Below are positions 48,425-56,186 of a stretch of DNA of 64,000 bases, one piece after another. Source of the DNA: DSWT01 sp035415725 (lineage in GTDB: Bacteria; Chloroflexota; Anaerolineae; B4-G1; SLSP01). Made by a program: the position numbers and the translations under genes. The stretch spans positions 1-64,000 of the forward strand of contig DAOOGN010000006.1 in the NCBI GenBank assembly GCA_035415725.1, written 5' to 3'. The notes beneath the pieces are model-generated. The model saw only the letters and a list, made by a program, of their open reading frames with translations. It was not told the DNA's origin and made no database searches. Each line of letters opens with the position of its first letter. Positions within the stretch are counted from its first letter, which is position 1.

Positions 48425-49924
48425 TTACAACCACAAAGCATGACAGGTGGGCCGCAGCGCGGGATAGAGCGCGGCAAATGTATCGGCAAGGGCGGCGTAA
48501 CATGCGACGTTCTCCGGATCAGGTGTAACCACCTCCGCAGCGTAGTGCACCGCCTGGGCAACGGCATCCGCCACATCCACGTAGAGGCCGGTTCCCACCC
48601 CGGCCAGCAGTGCCGCCCCCACCGCCGATGCTTCGACCGTCCGTGTCTGGTACAACGGCCGGTTGAACATATCCGCCTGCAATTGTCGCCACAAGGGATG
48701 CTGTATCGCGCCGCCTGAGGCAATGATGCGCTCCGGCGTCACCCCCAGATCGAGCATCAATTCGAGACCCTGGCGCATCCCGAAGACGACGCCTTCCATG
48801 ACCGCCCGTGCCATGTGTTCGCGTCCGTGTCGCAGCGTCAGCCCGACGAAACTGCCGCGTGCGTGAGGGTCCATGTGCGGTGTGCGCTCACCCGCCAGAT
48901 ATGGCTGGAAGAACAATCCCTCTGCGCCGGGCGCGACGGTCGCCGCAGCGTCAGCCAAATCCTGATATGAGAGGTCCGGCATCACCTTGTCACGCAGCCA
49001 TTGGAGTGCCAGGCCCGCCGCGAGCATCGCCGATTCGAGGTGCCACATCGCGGGCAGAACGTGGCAGAAGCAGTGCAAGCGCGCCTGGGGATCGTAGGCC
49101 GGCCGCGCGATAGGCGCAAAAAGCTGCCCGCCGGTGCCAATCGTCGATGAGACCACCCCCGGCGCAACGACGCCATGACCCACGGCCTGCATCGCCTGAT
49201 CACTGCCGCCGTAGATGACGGGGGTGCCGGGGCGTAGGCCTGTCGCCGCCGCGATCTCTGGCAACAGGCCGCCGGCGACCGCTGCCGATGCCGCCACCGG
49301 CGGGAGTACTCCGCCATCCAGGCCAAGCCCATCCAGCAGCGGCGCGCTCCAACAACGATGCGCCGTGTCGAAAAGCAACGTTGAGGAGGCATCGCTCGGT
49401 TCGGTGCCGATCTCGCCGGTGAAACGGTAACGCACGTAGTCTTTAGGGAGCAGCAGGTGCGCCGTCGCCGCCACAACATCAGGCTCGTGTTCGCGCAGCC
49501 AGAGCCACGTCGCCAACATAAAGCCGGTCGCCAGTGGATTCGCCGTCCATGCGGCCAACCGTTCGCGCCCAATCTGCGCCGCGATCTCGGCTACCTGCGC
49601 CGCCGAGCGCTGGTCCGCCCAGATGATTGCCGGACGCAGGACACGCCCGTGCGCATCAAGGCACACCGTCCCATGCATCTGCCCGGAAAGTCCAATGGCT
49701 TGCACCTGATGCGCCGAGATGGACGCCGCCGCCAAAGCGCGCCGCAGCGTGTCCAAAGCAGCGCTCACCCACGTCTCCGGGTTCTGCTCGGCCCACCCCT
49801 GACGCGGCGTCTCCACGGGGTATTCTCGCGCGGCCATACCTAACAACGCCCCATCCAGGCCGATAACGACCGTCTTGGTACTGGATGTGCCGATGTCCAC
49901 GCCCATCAAGGTGCTCTCTGTCAT
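48425..49924 (-). CDS. xylB: Xylulokinase (FGGY family)
   Basis: A 499-residue sugar kinase. The ATPase-fold phosphate-1 motif is GVDIGTSSTKTVVI; QAIGLSGQMHGTV is the xylulokinase substrate motif (Met-His beside the catalytic region), and IIWADQRS holds the catalytic Asp. The C-terminal domain has GTGGQLFAP, YLAGERTPHMDPHARGSFVG and RIIASGGAIQHPLWRQLQAD with the adenosine motif. The expected reaction is D-xylulose plus ATP to xylulose 5-phosphate. A weak promoter (TTGCGC, 16 bases, TATAGT) lies at 50014-50041 on the minus strand. Lack of a xylose isomerase beside it is unusual; other ketoses are possible. Confidence 0.9.
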   Translation of the reverse strand: MTESTLMGVDIGTSSTKTVVIGLDGALLGMAAREYPVETPRQGWAEQNPETWVSAALDTLRRALAAASISAHQVQAIGLSGQMHGTVCLDAHGRVLRPAIIWADQRSAAQVAEIAAQIGRERLAAWTANPLATGFMLATWLWLREHEPDVVAATAHLLLPKDYVRYRFTGEIGTEPSDASSTLLFDTAHRCWSAPLLDGLGLDGGVLPPVAASAAVAGGLLPEIAAATGLRPGTPVIYGGSDQAMQAVGHGVVAPGVVSSTIGTGGQLFAPIARPAYDPQARLHCFCHVLPAMWHLESAMLAAGLALQWLRDKVMPDLSYQDLADAAATVAPGAEGLFFQPYLAGERTPHMDPHARGSFVGLTLRHGREHMARAVMEGVVFGMRQGLELMLDLGVTPERIIASGGAIQHPLWRQLQADMFNRPLYQTRTVEASAVGAALLAGVGTGLYVDVADAVAQAVHYAAEVVTPDPENVACYAALADTFAALYPALRPTCHALWL

Positions 49925-50059
49925 TGGCTTGCTCCAAGAGTCGTTAGTCGAGTAGTCAGATAATCATTCGTCTGCATTTCATTATGCTCACGCTCGCGCG
50001 CAAGATTTGCCGCACTATACTTCTTTTTCAGAATAGCGCAATTTCGGCCCAAGTCGTGC

Positions 50060-50065
50060 TATAAT
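50060..50065 (+). promoter_or_regulatory. -10 box of the RraA-like gene
   Basis: TATAAT without a good -35 box. A G/C-rich leader (GGGGCCGGTCCC and GGCC stretches) of about 120 bases follows before AAGGAGG and the ATG. Confidence 0.45.
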
Positions 50066-50194
50066 AACGGGAGTTCCCATGGGGCCGGTCCCATCAACGG
50101 CCAGGAGAATCTGTCAACGGATTTTTCAAGGGGATGACAATGTAGATTACCACGTGCAAAAATTGCACCCTATACCCATAAGGAGGTTTTTTTC

Positions 50195-50893
50195 ATGGCG
50201 CTTTCAAAAGAAGAACGCAAAGAACTACTGGCATTGTTTTCCGATCTACGTGTGGCAGATGTCCGCGATGGCATGGACTGGATGATGCAGCACCATCAAG
50301 GCTCGATGATCCCTGAAATTCGCCCGCTGTGGCGAACACGCGCCGTGGGCATCGCTCGCACGGCGCGTTATCTGCCCTACAAAGGCACCATTCCCACAAT
50401 GACGCCGGATGAATACAGCACGTGGTCAGGCTGGTACTACAACAACGTCTGCACCTACCCGTGGATCGACGCCATTGAAGAAGGCGATTTCTGCGTCATC
50501 GACCAGAGCGGCGTCAACGCCGGGCTGATGGGATCGAACAACACGCTGGACGGCGTCCTCAAGGGCGCGGCAGGCTATGTGAGCAACGGCGGCGTCCGCG
50601 ACACCGATGAGATCATCCTGCAAAAGATTCCTTTCTGGTCCAGGATCGTCTCGCAAGGGATGGTGCAAGGCCGCCTGCAATTCGACGCCTACGACATCCC
50701 CGTGGTCGTCGGCGGCGTGCTCGTCCACCCCGGCGATATTGTCGTAGCGGATGGCGACGGCGTCATCGTCGTGCCGCAGGCGCTGGCGAAAGATGTCTCC
50801 ATCTATGCCCATCGAGAATTGCGCAACGACAAAATTTCACGGCGGCAAAAATATGAGGTGTTGGGATTGAAATTGGATGGGACGGTATTGTAG
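50195..50893 (+). CDS. RraA-like protein (HMG/CHA aldolase-type)
   Basis: A 232-residue protein of the RraA/HMG-aldolase superfamily. The conserved core is GLMGSNNTLDGVLKGAAGYV followed by NGGVRDTDEI, where Arg-Asp belongs to the active site of the aldolases, and GDIVVADGDGVIVVPQ, a C-terminal hallmark. Relatives cleave 4-hydroxy-4-methyl-2-oxoglutarate or decarboxylate oxaloacetate, or, in E. coli, inhibit RNase E. With sugar-acid genes nearby an aldolase or lyase role is more likely than RNase inhibition. The N-terminal 100 residues (MTPDEYSTWSGWYYNN) are longer than in E. coli RraA (161 residues). The ribosome site AAGGAGG is strong. Confidence 0.86.
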   Translation: MALSKEERKELLALFSDLRVADVRDGMDWMMQHHQGSMIPEIRPLWRTRAVGIARTARYLPYKGTIPTMTPDEYSTWSGWYYNNVCTYPWIDAIEEGDFCVIDQSGVNAGLMGSNNTLDGVLKGAAGYVSNGGVRDTDEIILQKIPFWSRIVSQGMVQGRLQFDAYDIPVVVGGVLVHPGDIVVADGDGVIVVPQALAKDVSIYAHRELRNDKISRRQKYEVLGLKLDGTVL

Positions 50894-50911
50894 AGCGGCC
50901 TCTCCATCCCC

Positions 50912-50943
50912 GGTGGCTTGATTCGGCTGCAAATCGAGCCACC
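50912..50943. terminator. Terminator-like hairpin after the RraA-like gene
   Basis: GGTGGCTTGATT and AATCGAGCCACC form a 12-bp stem with one G-U pair and an 8-base loop. No T-run follows. It lies between convergent genes. Confidence 0.5.
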
Positions 50944-51031
50944 AGCTTCCAGTATCCAGCAATGGCGACAGTTCCGAACAGATGTGTCGAGACGCTCTCG
51001 CCCACCTATGTCGCGTCCACGGCTCGGTCAG

Positions 51032-52423
51032 CTACACCCACAGCAAATCCGGGTCTTCGACTAACTGTTTGATGTACTGCAAGAACCGCGACGCCGGACC
51101 GCCGTCGACCAGGCGGTGATCGAAAGTCAGGCTCAGCCACATCAACTTGCGGATGCAGATGTCACCGTGATAGACGGCCGGCTTCTCCTGGATGCGTCCC
51201 ACGCCGAGGATGGCGACTTCCGGCAAGTTGATAAGCGGCGTGAAGGCATCGATGTCGAACATCCCCAAATTGGTGATGGTAAACGTCCCGCCGACCAGTT
51301 CGTCGGGCAGTACCTTGCCCACGCGTGTGCGCTGCACCAGGTCGTTCGTGGCGCGGGCAATATCCAGCAGTCCCTTGTGGTCCACATCACGCACCACCGG
51401 TACGATCAAACCGCGCCCGGTGTCCATCGCCAGGCAGATGTTGACCTCGTCCAATTGGCGGATCACGCCGGCAGCCTCATCCAGTCGCGCGTTGACGGCG
51501 GGGAACTTGCGCAGAGCCTTCGCCACGATGACCATCAGCAGATCGTTGTAGCTGAGGTTGAAACCGAGTTCCTGCGCCAGGCGCACCTTGAGCTTTTCCC
51601 GCAACGCCGCGAACGCCGTCGCATCGACCTCCACACTGAGCGTGACCGGCGCCGTCGTCTGGTGACTCGCATACATCCGCTGCGCGATGATGGCGCGCAC
51701 CCCACTCATCGGCGTCTCCGCCAACGTTTTCGCCGGGACTGAGGGGAGCGCCGGAACGGGCGGTGTGGGCAGGGGCGCGACCGGGGCAGACGGCGCCGGT
51801 GCGCCGATTTCCTGACCCGCCGACTCACCAACGATTTGACGCGCTTTCTCCACATCGGCCCTTGTTACCTTACCGTCCACTCCACTGCCGGTGACGGTGC
51901 GTACATCCACGCCCAGGCTCTCCGCCAGGCGGCGCGCGACCGGCGTCACCTTCGGCGCCGCGGCGATGTAGGCGGCTACGTCCTTCTCCACAATCCGCCC
52001 GTCCGGCCCACTGCCGACGATCTCCGCCAGATCGACGCCCTGCGCCTCGGCCAGTTTTCGCGCACGTGGAGAAGCAAACAGGCGCGTAGAGGCGTCGATG
52101 TGCTGCCCAGCCAAGGCGTCGCGCCCCCGTTCATCCGTGGACGCACCGATGAGCTCATCTGCCGATTCGAGAGGCTCGTCCGGCGTATCCGTCATCAGAG
52201 CGATCTTCGCCAGAACAGGCACGCGCTCGCCGGCCGGTGCCAGAATTTCGCGCAGGAATCCATCCGCTGTCGCTTGCACTTCGAGCACCGCCTTGTCCGT
52301 TTCCACCGAAAACAGCGTCTCGCCGCGTTCTAGCGGCTCCCCCACCGCCTTCATCCATTCGACGATGACACCCTCGTTCATCGTCTCCCCCAACATGGGC
52401 AAGATAATTTCTTTGATTGCCAT
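51032..52423 (-). CDS. 2-oxoacid dehydrogenase E2 (dihydrolipoamide acyltransferase) with two peripheral-subunit-binding domains
   Basis: About 463 residues. The lipoyl domain (residues 1-80) holds the lipoylated Lys in ETDKAVLEV. Two peripheral-subunit-binding domains follow in tandem: SPRARKLAEAQGVDLAEIVG with GPDGRIVEKDV, and TPVARRLAESLGVDVRTVTG with GVDGKVTRADV; one is usual. After an Ala/Pro hinge, the catalytic domain begins with MSGVRAIIAQRMYASHQTTA and ends with LTFDHRLVDGGPA (the catalytic His and Asp of DHRxxDG). ATG at 52423 has GAGGAGA upstream; the longer frame to 52525 lacks a site. No E1 or E3 gene is adjacent, so the complex (pyruvate, branched-chain or acetoin) is undetermined. 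Confidence 0.9.
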   Translation of the reverse strand: MAIKEIILPMLGETMNEGVIVEWMKAVGEPLERGETLFSVETDKAVLEVQATADGFLREILAPAGERVPVLAKIALMTDTPDEPLESADELIGASTDERGRDALAGQHIDASTRLFASPRARKLAEAQGVDLAEIVGSGPDGRIVEKDVAAYIAAAPKVTPVARRLAESLGVDVRTVTGSGVDGKVTRADVEKARQIVGESAGQEIGAPAPSAPVAPLPTPPVPALPSVPAKTLAETPMSGVRAIIAQRMYASHQTTAPVTLSVEVDATAFAALREKLKVRLAQELGFNLSYNDLLMVIVAKALRKFPAVNARLDEAAGVIRQLDEVNICLAMDTGRGLIVPVVRDVDHKGLLDIARATNDLVQRTRVGKVLPDELVGGTFTITNLGMFDIDAFTPLINLPEVAILGVGRIQEKPAVYHGDICIRKLMWLSLTFDHRLVDGGPASRFLQYIKQLVEDPDLLWV

Positions 52424-52944
52424 AGATGTCTCCTCGTATAAAATAGCCCCAGAGCACCCCGAGTTCACCGAGAAAAACACAGATTCTTTGTGTCCTGCGC
52501 GTTCTTCGGGGTAAAAAGTTTTCATTCAACCGCTGGTGAACCGCCCCCTTCATGACGAATTCCCTTGAAAATAGCCACAGCTCGGAGCGGCGCGCCAGAT
52601 CCGCGGCTCTGGCGCGCTACGCCGGGATTTGACGATCCCCGGCAAGCCTTAACCGGGGAACTATTTGTGCCACGCCGTACTCGTCAACCTGGCGAAACAA
52701 TTTCTTCTGATGCACCATCCCTCAAACCCCATTCGCCACCTGGCACGGGCGGCTGAACAGTTACCCCGCCATTTAGATCAACTGTCACATATTCTAACCC
52801 TGTTTCTGGTGACGACAAGACTTAAGTCCATGACGAGGCAGGCGGAGCTAGTGCAATGGGGTATGGATTCCATCGGTGTCGACGCAATCATCGCCGATGA
52901 CCGGGGGCGCCTGTTCCCGGCGCGGCCCACCGGCCAAGAACAGA
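52424..52944. other. Intergenic region with hairpins and repeats
   Basis: No convincing gene. It contains the hairpin GCGCGCCAGA (52590-52599)/TCTGGCGCGC (52608-52617) and repeat copy C. The plus-strand frame open from 52665 has no ribosome site and lacks protein-like composition until the short segment starting at 52980. Confidence 0.6.
52718..52766. repeat. Dispersed intergenic repeat, copy C
   Basis: Most diverged copy (GGCACGGGCGGCTGAACAG core) of the family at 7-54 and 48371-48420. Confidence 0.75.
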
Positions 52945-52972
52945 TTGACGAACCTCTCTTTCCTGCTACAAT
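52945..52972 (+). promoter_or_regulatory. Promoter of the 53075 operon
   Basis: TTGACG (52945-52950), 16 bases, TACAAT (52967-52972). The first ATG (52980) is seven bases beyond the -10 box. Confidence 0.65.
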
Positions 52973-52979
52973 CTGCCCT

Positions 52980-53078
52980 ATGCGCGAATACCCACATCTT
53001 ATTCAGACAGAATATCGTCCTGTAAATCCTGTCCAGAGATTTTCGACTTTGGACCTGTGGCTTGGACTGATGAAATGA
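52980..53078 (+). CDS. Possible leaderless leader peptide
   Basis: A 32-codon frame (MREYPHLIQTEYRPVNPVQR to LGLMK) that begins seven bases after a -10 box and whose stop overlaps the next start as ATGA. The arrangement would allow leaderless initiation to feed translation into the large membrane-protein gene, which lacks a ribosome site. The middle (CGTCCTGTAAATCCTGTC) looks like a common intergenic low-complexity motif, so it may be fortuitous. Confidence 0.35.
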   Translation: MREYPHLIQTEYRPVNPVQRFSTLDLWLGLMK

Positions 53079-55378
53079 ACAAAACGATCCGCTTCGTGTT
53101 GTTGGGATTGATAGGCGTTCTGCTCATGAGCAGGGCGGGTAGGACGAATTGCCAATCCGCCCCACCAACGAACGCCGCGGGGCTGACAATGGACATTGCC
53201 ATCGCCTGGGAAGGGTATATCCGGCAGAATTTGTGGACCGAAGCGCGTGTCAGCCTGAAAAACGAGGGTGCCGACTGGCAAGGTGAATTGATCATCTACG
53301 ATGACCGGAACCAGGTCACCTACCGCCGTCCGCTGGAACTGCCCGCGCACTCCTACAAACAATACCGCGTGCCGCTCTTCGTCAAGGACGCCATGCCGAC
53401 TGTAGCCTTGCAAGACGCCACGGGCGTGCAGCAACAAGTACGCCTCTCTCTCAGCGGATCCGGCGAGAGCAAGCGTGTAGTCATCAGCGCCGACACGCGC
53501 GGCCCAATCCTGGCAACGGCTCCCTCCGACGCCGCCACTACCCTCATGTGGCTGCCCGACCTCACCGGTTTGCCCGAAACGCCGATGGCCTGGGATGTCA
53601 TCGATGTGCTGCTGCTCAACGGCATCGACACGGCCAGTCTGACACCGGAACAACAGGAAGCGTTGCTGGCCTGGGTGGGCGCGGGCGGTCATCTCATTGT
53701 AGGGGGCGGCCCGGCACTGCAACAAACGCTGTCGAACCTGGCGGAACCTCTGCGCATAGCTGCGCCGGGCGATGCACGCATCTTTGCCGCCTTACCGCTG
53801 AAGGAGGCAACGCTCAACGATGTCGCCGGCGTCACGTTGCTGCCCCAGGCGAAAGTCGTTCCCCTGGCGATGGTCGAAGACGCCATCGTCGCCGCACGCG
53901 GGACGGTCGGCAAAGGGTATGTGGACGTCGTCGGCTGGGATATGATGCAGCCGGGCAGTGCGAACTGGCTTGTCAACCTGTGGAGCACCGATCCGGTCCC
54001 TGCCATTGCCACTCCCCTTACAGGCAGCATACTCTCTACCGCCAGCCCCAACCTGTCCACTATGCTGGAAATTCCGTATACATTTTTCTCTAAACTCTGG
54101 GGATGGCTGCTCCTCTTCCCGGTTTACATTTTCCTCATAGGGCCGGGAACTTTGATCCTGGTACGGCGACTGCGCAAGCCGATTTTGGCCTGGGTCTTTA
54201 TTCCCACGTGGATTATCGGCGCTGTGATCATCCTGGCCGTGGGATTGAGCAGTGCTTTTTCCCACACTTTCCCTCTTGTCCACGAAATCGCCATCATCGC
54301 CGTGCCCGACACCGCGTTGCCGGCGCGGGTCGTTCAGGGAACCGCTATCTACGCCCCGCGCATCCGCAACCTGACCTGGAATACTGCCGGCACACCTCGC
54401 CCCATGACCGGCAGTTTACGCACGGATAACTGGTACAACGAAGGCGAGCCTTTCCCCGTGGAAGTGTCCTACCACGATGACGGCGCAACGATCCAGACCC
54501 ACCATCTGCTGGGCGTCATCACCTGGGGCACAGAAGGATTGTACGACAGTCCGGCTATTGAATCCGACCTGAGCATCACGCTTCAGGAAGGGATATATTA
54601 CTTCACCGGCGAAATATGGAGCGAGGCAAGTTTGCACGACGTGGCCTTGTGGATGGGCAAAAATGTGTCTTACAACATCACGTTGACACAAGCCATCTCT
54701 CCGGCCACTACCGTCGCCATTTCCCGACCGGTCACTGCGACATCGGCGCTTTACGGGTCATCCGCCGCCATTTGTGGCGTCTCCAATTCCTATTACTACT
54801 CGTCATACGGTACACCGACGTGGCCCACACTCCCCAATGTATCATCCCCACCCACGGCGACAGCGTGCTATCTCACCGGTTTGATCGATACGGTGCCCTT
54901 CCCCGCCGACGACATCGGCGGCACTCTCATTCAAGAAAGCTGCTTGATCTACAGCATTCCCTGTCCCGTGCAGCCTCAAGGCAGCATCACGGCAACGCTG
55001 GAAAACATAGCTGACAAAACGACAAATGGTTGGGTCGATGCCTATACCCACATCGCCTACGGGAACGCCCCCGACACGACCTTTGAATATGTCCTGCCGG
55101 CCTATCTGGATATCGCCAATGTCGACAAACTGACCGTAGCGCTGTCGCCTGCCCCCGAAGCCGGCACTCTCTCCTCGCTCAAAGGCATTGCGGAAATCTC
55201 GGTGTGGAACTGGGTAACAAAGGAATGGATGGATTATTCTCCAGAAGAAACAATCGTGTTGACCGGCATGACGGCCAGGCAAGCCTTTGACACGCAACAA
55301 GGTGTGCGCGTGCGCATCAGTCCCACCGACAACACCTTCATGGTGAAGTTAACAGTCGCCATCGAAGGTACACGCTGA
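53075..55378 (+). CDS. Large membrane-anchored protein of unknown function
   Basis: About 767 residues. After a signal or anchor helix (MNKTIRFVLLGLIGVLLMS) comes an outer beta-domain (residues 35-140), then an alpha/beta segment (WDVIDVLLLNGIDTASLTPE, AWVGAGGHLIVGGGPAL) like the GATase-1-like domain of DUF4350-type proteins. Two or three helices near residues 335-395 (LWGWLLLFPVYIFLIGPG, LAWVFIPTWIIGAVIILAVG) are followed by a long outer beta-rich C-terminal region. The architecture resembles exported proteins associated with surface or stress systems, but I do not recognise the family. ATG at 53075 is supported by the ATGA overlap. The small YesL-like gene follows by 20 bases. Confidence 0.7.
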   Translation: MNKTIRFVLLGLIGVLLMSRAGRTNCQSAPPTNAAGLTMDIAIAWEGYIRQNLWTEARVSLKNEGADWQGELIIYDDRNQVTYRRPLELPAHSYKQYRVPLFVKDAMPTVALQDATGVQQQVRLSLSGSGESKRVVISADTRGPILATAPSDAATTLMWLPDLTGLPETPMAWDVIDVLLLNGIDTASLTPEQQEALLAWVGAGGHLIVGGGPALQQTLSNLAEPLRIAAPGDARIFAALPLKEATLNDVAGVTLLPQAKVVPLAMVEDAIVAARGTVGKGYVDVVGWDMMQPGSANWLVNLWSTDPVPAIATPLTGSILSTASPNLSTMLEIPYTFFSKLWGWLLLFPVYIFLIGPGTLILVRRLRKPILAWVFIPTWIIGAVIILAVGLSSAFSHTFPLVHEIAIIAVPDTALPARVVQGTAIYAPRIRNLTWNTAGTPRPMTGSLRTDNWYNEGEPFPVEVSYHDDGATIQTHHLLGVITWGTEGLYDSPAIESDLSITLQEGIYYFTGEIWSEASLHDVALWMGKNVSYNITLTQAISPATTVAISRPVTATSALYGSSAAICGVSNSYYYSSYGTPTWPTLPNVSSPPTATACYLTGLIDTVPFPADDIGGTLIQESCLIYSIPCPVQPQGSITATLENIADKTTNGWVDAYTHIAYGNAPDTTFEYVLPAYLDIANVDKLTVALSPAPEAGTLSSLKGIAEISVWNWVTKEWMDYSPEETIVLTGMTARQAFDTQQGVRVRISPTDNTFMVKLTVAIEGTR

Positions 55379-55398
55379 ATCCCCCACGGAACAGTCCC

Positions 55399-56079
55399 AT
55401 GCAAGCGCTTCGTCTGATCGTCCCCGCGGCAAAAGCCTTCTACGAAGAGATCCTGTTCTTCTTTGCGACCGGCGCGATCTTGCTCGTCACCGCCGTCCTC
55501 GTGATTCCACTGCCGTTTGCGCTGATGGGGATATGGATGGTGGCGCATCGTGCCGTGCGTGGATTGGGGATCAACTGGAGTCTGTATTGGCAGGCCATCA
55601 AAGAATATGGCCTCCGCTCTTTATGGCTCACGCTCATCCTCATAGCCGGCTACGTTGTGTTGTTGAGCAACGTCTGGTTCTACGTCACGCCGGCGGTCTC
55701 GCCGCTTCCTGACAACCTCATCGCGTGGACCTGGCCCATTTTCATCCTCGTTGGGCTGGTGTGGAGCGGCATCACATTCTACGCTCACGCTTTCCTCATC
55801 GAACTGGAAGCACCCAAGCTGCTCACCATCCTGCGCAACGGCCTGTCTCTCACCTTCGTCAGCCCTCTGACGACGCTGATCCTGCTGCTCGTCACCCTGC
55901 TGGCGACCGCGTTGAGCCTTATGGTCCCCATCCTTTTGCCCGCGTTGCCGGGGTTCGTGGCTACATTGAGCATTACCGCTGTGCGCACCCTCATCGCCGA
56001 CATCCGCGAGAAGTACGGCACCACGGCAGAAGCAGAAAAAGCAGAAGAGCCGACCGAGACTGAGCCGACGGCGGGCTAA
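55399..56079 (+). CDS. Small polytopic membrane protein, YesL/DUF624-like
   Basis: A 226-residue protein with about five helices (FFFATGAILLVTAVLVIPLP, LWLTLILIAGYVVLLSNVWF, TWPIFILVGLVWSGITFY, TLILLLVTLLATALSLMVPI) and a charged, Glu-rich cytoplasmic tail (EAEKAEEPTETEPTAG). The layout and the run AHAFLIELEAPKLLTILRNG are like YesL/DUF624 proteins, often found with carbohydrate transporters. Function unknown. It is the second gene of the operon beginning at 53075, and it ends at a hairpin-rich repeat shared with the convergent GH4 gene. Confidence 0.7.
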   Translation: MQALRLIVPAAKAFYEEILFFFATGAILLVTAVLVIPLPFALMGIWMVAHRAVRGLGINWSLYWQAIKEYGLRSLWLTLILIAGYVVLLSNVWFYVTPAVSPLPDNLIAWTWPIFILVGLVWSGITFYAHAFLIELEAPKLLTILRNGLSLTFVSPLTTLILLLVTLLATALSLMVPILLPALPGFVATLSITAVRTLIADIREKYGTTAEAEKAEEPTETEPTAG

Positions 56080-56082
56080 GAA

Positions 56083-56186
56083 TGGCCGAAGGCTAAAGCC
56101 TCACGGCTCAACAACAAAGCTCCCCGGGGGGATGCGCCGCCAGCCGCAAGGCTTCGTGGGCTCAGCCGATGGCTTTAGCCTCGGCC
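56083..56186. repeat. Hairpin-rich repeat between convergent genes, copy 1
   Basis: GGCCGAAGGCTAAAGCC at the left and GGCTTTAGCCTCGGCC at the right are near-complementary and can close a large stem; GCTCCCCGGGGGGA lies inside. The same family flanks the assembly gap (59551-59827). Here it could terminate transcription in both directions. Confidence 0.8.

Noticed and set aside
52665..53078. 137-codon frame as a full gene
   Set aside because: Most of it overlaps repeat copy C and has no ribosome site; only the last 32 codons have a plausible start.
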